A DNA stretch of 41,642 nt from Bolinopsis microptera. Its lineage: Eukaryota; Ctenophora; Tentaculata; Lobata; Bolinopsidae. Each line of letters opens with the position of its first letter. Positions within the stretch are counted from its first letter, which is position 1. Position numbers and translations under genes: made by a program. The stretch is taken from contig NW_026971813.1 of the NCBI RefSeq assembly GCF_026151205.1, forward strand, positions 1 through 41,642, written 5' to 3'. The notes under the pieces are model-generated. The model did not search any database. It had not been told where the DNA came from and saw only the letters and a list, made by a program, of their open reading frames with translations. Shown one piece after another: positions 36,043 to 41,642 of this stretch.

Positions 36043-37432
36043 TGGAGAGTATAGTTATCAGATTATCATACTATACTGATGTAAAACAGAAGACAATTTA
36101 GCTCTTGGGCTTGAATTATGAGAAGCAAAATTAAACAGAATGTAGCTTACTTTGAAAAGTGACCCTTTTTGGTTTTTAGGTTCATACTGAACAACATTTG
36201 AATCGGAAATTGTCGTATAAAGGATTGTTATATTTTTATTTAACGTTTGTTTCAATAGAAAGTGAGCTTTTGCAAAAAAAATCTGTAATCTAGGGAAGAG
36301 TTCCAAATAAATTACTTATTTTATTGATAATAGATATCCAAGATTTATTGGTTGCTCTTGCAAAAGCGTATGATCCATTAATTCCCATTTACTTCTTTTC
36401 TAGTGGTACTTATAACATCGATTTTAATCAGTGAAAGATGTTCGTTCAAGATTATTTATTGTTCCTATGCTATGGTTATTTGTAATGTACATTTTTTCGG
36501 CGATTTTAGAAATATAATGTAAATATTAAATTCCCTACTGATGTAGTCACAAACGAAAGGACGAATCAACAAGGCGGTCGACTGTTCTGGTTTTACTGAT
36601 CGTCTTACCTGATCGTTGTCCAACTTACGACCTAATATAGAGGCGAATTGCAGATCTGACTAAGGAATAGATTCGTCTTTTCACTAGTGGCAGCATCATA
36701 TTATCTTATCTATCAAATGCAAAATTGCTTCAACTCATTTCGCGAGTTTTCGCTTTTCACAATTCGCCAAATAAATTTCGGTTGTCAGAGAAATCCCTGA
36801 TGCACGTAGTATAATTGAACGTAGCACGACAATCTGATGCGATTGTTTTTCTTCCATCAAACGCATGAAAATAATCAAACTGCAGTGTCTACAATAAGGG
36901 CCAAGAGTTGGCACAACTTTTTTTCTCTGATTTTGATTAGTTCGGTACCAATTGCTCAAAAGCTGTTTAGAAATGTGAATAACAATTATATAAACTGCAT
37001 ATTATGGAAGCATGGGTCACCTGGCTTCAGACATTCTGAACAGTGAACATGCTAGGTTAATTATAGATACCAAAAATGTCATTCCTTCAAGTTTAATTAT
37101 TCCAGGACCCGAGTTAACTTGAACCAAGTTATTATAATTCATTAAAATTTAAGTTGAATTGGCTACAACTACAAGCAAATAAAATATCAGTTTGTAAAAT
37201 TCAAGTCTGGCATTTCTTTGAAGTCTTTAAATAAAGAAGTCAATATAATTTATATGATGAAGCCTAATTAAACTATGTCAATAATTTCAATTAAATGGAG
37301 AATATTGTGAGACCTGTAGGTCAATCTATTAAAACATCAAGTTACTCAATTTAAATTGTAAATCAACGTCTGGGTTTCTGGTTAAAATTAATGCGCATAA
37401 AAACATGCTGCAGTTGATTTAAAAAAGGTAAC
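36043..37432. other. Intergenic, AT-rich
   Basis: I see no gene. An imperfect inverted repeat lies at about 36,553-36,570 (ACGAAAGGACGAATC) and 36,667-36,683 (GATTCGTCTTTTC), 96 bases apart, which may be a small element relic. The open frames at 36,058-36,306 and 36,735-37,046 have no splice or family support. Confidence 0.5.
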
Positions 37433-37534
37433 GCGTTCATTTTAGTGTCCGTTCAAATAAAGTTCGATGAGGTAGTACTAGTAATTTACCTTGTCGGACC
37501 TTATTTGGAGTTGGACGGACATTACTTGAACGCT
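37433..37534. repeat. Motif array arranged as a hairpin
   Basis: The left half reads GCGTTCAT..TGTCCGTTCAAATAAAGTTCGATGAGGTA. The right half is the inverted form: TACCTTGTCGGACCTTATTT, GGACGGACATTACTTGAACGC. This is the only place in the window where the motif appears in both orientations next to each other. Confidence 0.65.
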
Positions 37535-37544
37535 GGAGGCCCTA

Positions 37545-37614
37545 GCGTTCATCTTAATGTCCGTTCAAATAAAGTCCGTTCAATTAATGTCCGTCCAAGT
37601 TAAAGTCCGTTAAA
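37545..37614 (+). repeat. TGTCCGTTCAA motif array 2
   Basis: GCGTTCATCTT then four units spaced about 15-17 bases: AATGTCCGTTCAA, AAAGTCCGTTCAA, AATGTCCGTCCAA, AAAGTCCGTTAAA. Same direction as the left half of the preceding hairpin. Confidence 0.65.
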
Positions 37615-37772
37615 TTTTTTTCAAAAATGTTTTCATTTCGAACTTTTTGTCCAGAATATGACAACTTTTTAATTTCAGTCAATTTCAATAGCTATCATTA
37701 GACTAAACTATATCGTTGAATTAATAAAAACAAGGTATTATAAAATTGTAACAATCTGAATAATTGTAAATA

Positions 37773-38198
37773 TCACATTATTGCAAGATCACTATCTTGA
37801 AGTTGATCTTCGGCTTCTTCTACCTTGTAGGTTTACAACCTACCAGGACGCGCGCCGAGTTGGACTCGTCAATATATGGAACAGATATTTTACGAGTATC
37901 AGTATCACCCGTTAACTTCTACCTCCACATTTTCTCTTACAACTGGTTGTCTGTCCAACTCGTAGTCGTACCGGGCAATACACGATCCCAACTGCTCTAC
38001 TAGAGAGATACTTGAATGCCTAAAGTACAGCTTAAGCTTTATCTCTAGCCCCCCACTTGGTATAGGCGACCTTCGGTGGCTTATGTCAGCTACGATACCT
38101 TCTACCATACCACCCATCTCGATAAAGTAGAAGACAAACCGGGATATCTCCCTAGGTATGTGACCGACGGTATCTAATCTAGTCTTGTAGGTACCTTC
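37773..38198 (-). pseudogene. HIRAN-like domain protein, C-terminal part, interrupted by a 90-bp insertion
   Basis: On the minus strand, from a stop at 38,199-38,201, the frame reads DTVGHIPREISRFVFYFIEM then GGMVEGIVADISHRRSPIPS and GGLEIKLKLYF. GHIPREIS followed by a hydrophobic helix and a Gly-Gly turn resembles the second half of the HIRAN domain (GYLPRELA..), a DNA-end-binding module of SMARCAD/HLTF-type proteins that also occurs in small repeated proteins of invertebrate genomes. The frame stops at 37,905-37,907 inside the inserted element. Without the insert and one copy of its 9-bp flank, it continues in frame through EEAEDQLQDSDLAIM, an acidic tail, to TGA at 37,773-37,775. The first half of the domain (usually DPxAVAV) is not seen upstream. 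It is flanked on both sides by TGTCCGTTCAA arrays, so it probably belongs to a mobile element. Confidence 0.55.
37826..37915 (-). mobile_element. 90-bp short mobile element, copy 1
   Basis: Flanked by perfect 9-bp direct repeats CTTCTACCT at 37,817-37,825 and 37,916-37,924. Read on the minus strand it begins TTAACGGGTGAT and ends GTAGGTTGTAAACCTAC(A), a hairpin with 7-bp arms. A second stem CGAGT-CCA-ACTCG lies inside. It has no long terminal inverted repeats and no coding capacity. It matches copy 2 at 41,066-41,158 nearly throughout, differing by a 6-base duplication and a few bases in the middle. It splits the HIRAN-like frame. Confidence 0.75.
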
Positions 38199-38201
38199 CT
38201 A

Positions 38202-38340
38202 CCTTATCTGCACAGCGCAGATAAGCTTACTGTATAGCTAGCTGTATGAAAAATGGATTTACAAATCATTTGCTAAAATTTAAAAACGTCAAAAAAAGAT
38301 GAACAAAATTCGGATTTTTGATGGTTTTGATTGCCTTTTA
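38202..38340. other. Spacer between HIRAN-like frame and arrays
   Basis: Includes a hairpin ATCTGCACAGCGCAGAT near 38,208-38,224. Nothing else noticed. Confidence 0.35.
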
Positions 38341-38413
38341 GCGTTCATATTAATGTCCGTTCATAATTATGTCCGTTCAAGTAATGTCCGTCCAAATAAG
38401 GTCCGATAAGGTA
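38341..38413 (+). repeat. TGTCCGTTCAA motif array 3
   Basis: GCGTTCATATT then AATGTCCGTTCA, TATGTCCGTTCAA, AATGTCCGTCCAA and AAGGTCCGATAAGGTA, in the same direction as array 2 on the other side of the HIRAN-like frame. Confidence 0.65.
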
Positions 38414-38441
38414 ATTAAACACTAAGCATTAATGCCTTCGA

Positions 38442-38485
38442 GCGTCCGTTTTAATGTCCGTTTACGCAATATGTCCGATAAGGTA
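38442..38485 (+). repeat. TGTCCGTTCAA motif array 4
   Basis: GCGTCCGTTTT, AATGTCCGTTTACG and ATATGTCCGATAAGGTA, a shortened version of array 3, separated from it by 28 bases. Confidence 0.6.
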
Positions 38486-38640
38486 TATTTAATATAATTT
38501 AAATTATAACTATAAGCATAATAATAATAATTATAACTATAAGCATAATCTCCCCAGCCAGATTTAGATAGACGCAAGATGGAATAAGGAAAATTCAAAA
38601 TTTGGTATACCTATTATACTCGCATCTTCATCTTGGTAAT

Positions 38641-39030
38641 ATTGGTGATGGCGCAGTTTATATCTCCGCCAAAAGCACACTCCCCAAATTGCGCGCATTG
38701 CTGTAACTTCTTTCAAACTTCATGAATCGAGGAAAATTATTTTGCAATGTTTTCAGACTCAAATCACTTGGAATACTTTTAAAAGAGAATAACAAGCTCA
38801 AAAACGCTACTGACGTATTTCTCCATAAAAAGCACAATGTCAATAGCGTGAGAAGCTTTTGTCGAGGTGCCCCGAAAGTGATCTTAAACGATTCCCCGTT
38901 CAATTTTGGTCGAGGAACGCCAACTTAGTGCACAACCAAGGAAGTTATAAACATATTTCATACGTATCAAATTGGATGTGCTTTTGGCGGAGATATTCAT
39001 ATAACGTGCGCTATTGCCATTGGTGATACT
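38641..39030. mobile_element. Element with 20-bp perfect inverted repeat
   Basis: ATATCTCCGCCAAAAGCACA at 38,660-38,679 is perfectly complementary to 38,977-38,996. Similarity continues outward and inward with gaps: ATTGGTGATGGCGCA outside the left arm against TGCGCTATTGCCATTGGTGAT on the right; CCAAATTG against CAAATTGG. The interior has open frames of 68 and 81 codons on opposite strands without recognisable family. It is likely a non-autonomous DNA transposon. Exact ends and target duplication are uncertain. Confidence 0.6.
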
Positions 39031-39371
39031 GATATTAGTGAACTATGAGTATGTATAGTTCACTATTTACATAATTTATATAACGGTTTTACTTTTAGGT
39101 TTAACATACATACTGATGAAGACAGGACTCTGTTTCTCACCGGGAAATCGGGTTTTAGAAATAATTTAATAATATAAATAAATATCTAGCAGCTATCCGA
39201 ATCCCTTAAACATTAAAGTTAAACTTTAATTGTTTAAACAACTTCTCAAATATTTTTCAGCTCTTTGATCAATGATAATGCCAATGGATTTCGTTGAGTT
39301 AAATTTTACAAATATTTTACAACTCTAATTGTTGAAATTATCATGCAATTGTAAAGACATGGCATCAGAAT
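39031..39371. other. No gene seen
   Basis: AT-rich. CTGATGAAGACAGGACTCTGT near 39,113-39,133 forms a short hairpin and was considered as a hammerhead ribozyme fragment, but the required GAAA is not in place after the stem. Confidence 0.4.
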
Positions 39372-39461
39372 TTATTTCGGCTTCACTGGAGGAACGACTC
39401 TTATCTTTATAGTCGGCTTAAAGTCTTTAGACCTCAACTCCGGCGAAAAATGGTGACAGAT
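39372..39461 (-). CDS. Terminal exon of an unrecognised gene (minus strand)
   Basis: After an acceptor TATATTTTCAG it reads ICHHFSPELRSKDFKPTIKI then RVVPPVKPK and stops at TAA (39,374-39,372). Length 90 bp, phase 0. It pairs in phase with the exon at 40,540-40,647. AATAAA overlaps the stop codon. I do not recognise the family; the proline- and lysine-rich end gives no function. Confidence 0.5.
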   Translation of the reverse strand: MCHHFSPELRSKDFKPTIKIRVVPPVKPK

Positions 39462-40539
39462 CTGAAAATATAATGCTAAGCTTAAAATCAAACGTGTAGT
39501 TATCAAATTGGAACTTACTGTCAGAATTTTAAGATCGCAAAATATTCGCAAAATCGCAAAATAATTCAACTCAAGTATAGTAACCGTAATAAGTATTTTC
39601 AGTTTTTAATTTAAGTTTCGCGTGACATCTGATTAAATTGATTAAAGTTAAACGTTGCCACTGGCACTGCCAGCTAGTTTTCCACAGGTCACGTCGGATG
39701 ACAGGCGCCCATACAGTAGTTAACTCAACTAGGTAGTATAGTAGTTAGTATAAGTATGTGAAGCCCCGATTCACCACAAATCCCGAGTGAAATTAAATAC
39801 TTCCCGGTATAAACCACATAGTCTGTATAACTAATACTATAAGTATAATAAACATATATGTAATGGTCACGAATCGAGAGAGTAATACTATTTACTTTAT
39901 ACTTGACACATACTTGAACTAAATATGTGCTCTGACATGACGTGACATGCGCTCAGCTCGACATTTCGTTCCTTTTAAACTATTGTCCATTGTTAATGGA
40001 CTAACTCGGCACTTCGAAGAAATTTAGACGAGTAACATCCGTCAACTTTAATTTTAACTAGTGACTCCCTTCATTCATTATTCATTAATTACTTCACGTT
40101 TTTGGATGGGATCAGGGGAAGGGTCATCGACTTTACAGTTACTGTAACCAAGATGTAATCAGATCGAACGCAAAAATTAGATCGAACCGGTTTGATCTAG
40201 GAATTAGATCGAACGCTGGCGCGAGATACATATACAGTAGTTATACAAATACATTGAAAGCCGCGCCGCGCGTTCGATCCAATTCCTAGATCGAACCGGT
40301 TCGATCTAATTTCTGCGTTCGATCTAATTACATCTTGGTGATAGTTACAAATATTACAATTTTCAACACAGAAATTGTGTATTTTTTTCTTGAGACATCA
40401 AATATTCCGGACCACGAACATTTTTGACTAAATTTAGTTCTAATTCTGCTAGATTTGAAATTTTATGTTGATAAATTTATGATTCTGCTTGACTGTATTT
40501 GGTGACAATGATTTTACTGAAACTAGTAGAACTACTCAC
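39462..40539 (-). other. Probable intron of the minus-strand gene
   Basis: GTGAGT at its 5' end (minus strand) and TATATTTTCAG at its 3' end, about 1.08 kb. It contains the hairpin element at 40,147-40,339. The remainder is AT-rich with short TAGTATAGTAGTTAG-type repeats near 39,730. Confidence 0.45.
40147..40339. mobile_element. Near-perfect hairpin element (MITE-like)
   Basis: Arms of about 77 bp (40,147-40,223 and 40,263-40,339) are almost perfectly complementary: ACCAAGATGTAATnAGATCGAACGC.., AATTAGATCGAACCGG, GATCTAGGAATT. The arms contain repeated GATCGAAC units. A 40-base loop holds ATACATATACAGTAG. AGTTAC occurs at 40,137-40,142 and 40,343-40,348, a possible 6-bp target duplication a few bases outside the arms. 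It has no coding capacity. Confidence 0.75.
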
Positions 40540-40647
40540 CATAGTTTTGTTAGCAGCCACAGTCAGTATGTGTTTTCTGTAAGGAGGATTTTCAAGGGAG
40601 TTTTCTGAACCAACCGTGTTCACTTCAATTCGGAGCGGTTTATCAGT
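40540..40647 (-). CDS. Internal exon of an unrecognised gene (minus strand)
   Basis: The acceptor AACCCCAG and donor ATG|GTGAGT bound 36 codons in phase 0: TDKPLRIEVNTVGSENSLEN followed by PPYRKHILTVAANKTM. Balanced composition, good splice sites and in-phase joining to the 39,372-39,461 exon support a real gene. No upstream exon is seen before the window ends: a donor-like GTAAGC at 41,591 exists, but it lies in repeat sequence shared with 16.2 kb. Family not recognised. Confidence 0.55.
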
Positions 40648-40984
40648 CTGGGGTTAAATCGTGGTTAAAACTGGGCTTAAGCGGAGTTTCTTGACCGTGA
40701 CGGTCTAAAGTTATAGTTATAATTTGAGTAATACTAATAGTTATACACAATTCGCAACACGATTATAGATACAATTAAAATAAATCGGCACACCGTTACA
40801 GAGTTGAGACTTGAGAGTGGGGATATGAATATGATGGTAAACTTAAAGTGGGCCTTAGCTAATAGTATTAGTAATCATATTAGTGATTAGACTAGACACT
40901 AAAATATTACGATTTTTGATTTTAGCAATATGCAGTCAGGAGAAATATTGTAGGTTTGGGGTCCAGGGTCGTTCACATATTACC

Positions 40985-41642
40985 AGACCAACAAACTAGG
41001 ACCGGTGACCGAACTTTTGAGGGGGTCCCGGACCCCAACCGCCAAACCGTGCCCGCGGGGCAGCCTTAACGGGTGATACTCGTAAAATATCTGTTCCATA
41101 TACAGGACCGTCGACGAGTCCAACTCGGCGCGCGTCCTGGTAGGTTGTAAACCTACAAGGGGCAGCCACGCCCATATTTGGTCCAAATTAGGCCCATTTT
41201 AGCCAAATACCCTGAACATGCCCAAGACCCAGATTTTAGGTGCTCTACTCGTAGCTTCGCTACTGGTCCCCTGAAAAATGCACCGCAAATTTTTATAGAA
41301 TTTGGCCGCCAACTTTTTTTGAAGGCCTAACTCAAAATTCCATGATACAAACTTAAGGTCGAAATGCGATTAATTCTACGTTGATTCTAAAAATTTCATA
41401 TAAAAATATTGAAACCTTATACTATTGAGTTCTATTGTTTTGAGCGAAATCAGTTTCGCAAATATTATATCGCGAAGTGAGATATGGGCGATTTTGTTCA
41501 TTTTTTGCGATTATTTGAACTGTGAACACAGAATCCACAGTTAGGTAGATAATGAGCTGATAATTATAGAGATTGTGGAGTATATGCTTACCTTCCATAT
41601 AATTATAAAGTTGGTGTCATTCAAAAATATTGATATTTGCCC
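40985..41642 (+). repeat. Dispersed repeat, copy carrying the 93-bp insert
   Basis: Apart from 41,066-41,158, bases 40,985-41,310 align with 15,767-16,080 on the same strand, and 41,280-41,642 aligns with 16,157-16,580 in inverted orientation. It runs off the window end. No protein family is recognisable in it. Confidence 0.6.
41066..41158 (+). mobile_element. 90-bp short mobile element, copy 2 (93 bp)
   Basis: Flanked by perfect 9-bp direct repeats GGGGCAGCC at 41,057-41,065 and 41,159-41,167. It begins TTAACGGGTGAT and ends GTAGGTTGTAAACCTACAA, like copy 1 read on the minus strand. The related repeat at 15.8 kb has no such insert at this point, which is the expected structure of a filled versus an empty site. 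Confidence 0.78.

Noticed and set aside
39105-39160. Hammerhead ribozyme candidate (CTGATGA ... GGGAAA)
   Set aside because: The hairpin after CTGATGA is not followed directly by GAAA and no flanking stems pair convincingly.
40980-41186. Minus-strand frame with VGLQPTRTRAELDSS, also readable at 37,797-38,003 on the + strand
   Set aside because: The shared peptide is the translation of the 90-bp mobile element. The flanking residues differ completely between the two sites, so it is not a conserved protein.
41592-41642. Exon-like minus-strand segment with a GTAAGC donor (GQISIFLNDTNFIIIWK)
   Set aside because: The same sequence in degraded form occurs at 16,157-16,225, so it is repeat sequence rather than the 5' exon of the neighbouring gene.

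Overview
The window is eukaryotic and almost certainly from an animal. It carries spliced genes with GT..AG introns of about 150 bp to several kb, dispersed short mobile elements, and an AT-rich background in the clean parts. The best-supported gene is mitochondrial glutaryl-CoA dehydrogenase (GCDH), which runs on the + strand from about 26.1 to 35.9 kb in ten predicted exons, nine of which I can place. An antisense gene for a BPI/LBP-type lipid-binding protein of innate immunity lies inside GCDH intron 4. These two genes and the repeat content suggest an invertebrate; I cannot name the species.

Sequence quality varies strongly and decides what can be read. Bases 1-1,900 and about 29,880-34,220 are almost entirely inflated homopolymer runs and look like unpolished long-read consensus. 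Bases about 4,900-26,000 are degraded to a varying degree. Bases 26,000-29,700 are readable but carry single-base indels in exons. Bases 1,950-4,900 and 34,230-41,642 look clean. GCDH shows this internally: exons 7-10, in the clean block, are perfectly framed, exons 1-5 need several frame corrections, and the expected exon 6 falls in the worst block and cannot be found.

Layout. 0-2 kb: uninformative. 2.06-2.37 kb: a possible terminal exon followed by AATAAA. 2.4-4.9 kb: AT-rich non-coding DNA with one hairpin element. 4.9-26 kb: degraded DNA with copies of dispersed repeats and a handful of exon-like open segments that I cannot assign. 26.1-36.0 kb: GCDH with the nested antisense BPI-like gene. 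36-41.6 kb: repeat-rich intergenic DNA plus two exons (minus strand) of an unrecognised gene.

The most interesting structure is in the last 5 kb. A 90-bp element without obvious terminal inverted repeats, flanked by perfect 9-bp direct repeats, interrupts a HIRAN-like reading frame at 37.8-38.2 kb. A second copy, opposite in orientation and also flanked by a perfect (different) 9-bp direct repeat, sits at 41.07-41.16 kb inside a longer dispersed repeat. That longer repeat has an apparently uninserted copy at 15.8 kb, which serves as a pre-insertion site. The HIRAN-like frame is itself bracketed by arrays of a short TGTCCGTTCAA-type motif. Nearby are a 200-bp near-perfect hairpin element and a roughly 390-bp element with a perfect 20-bp inverted repeat.
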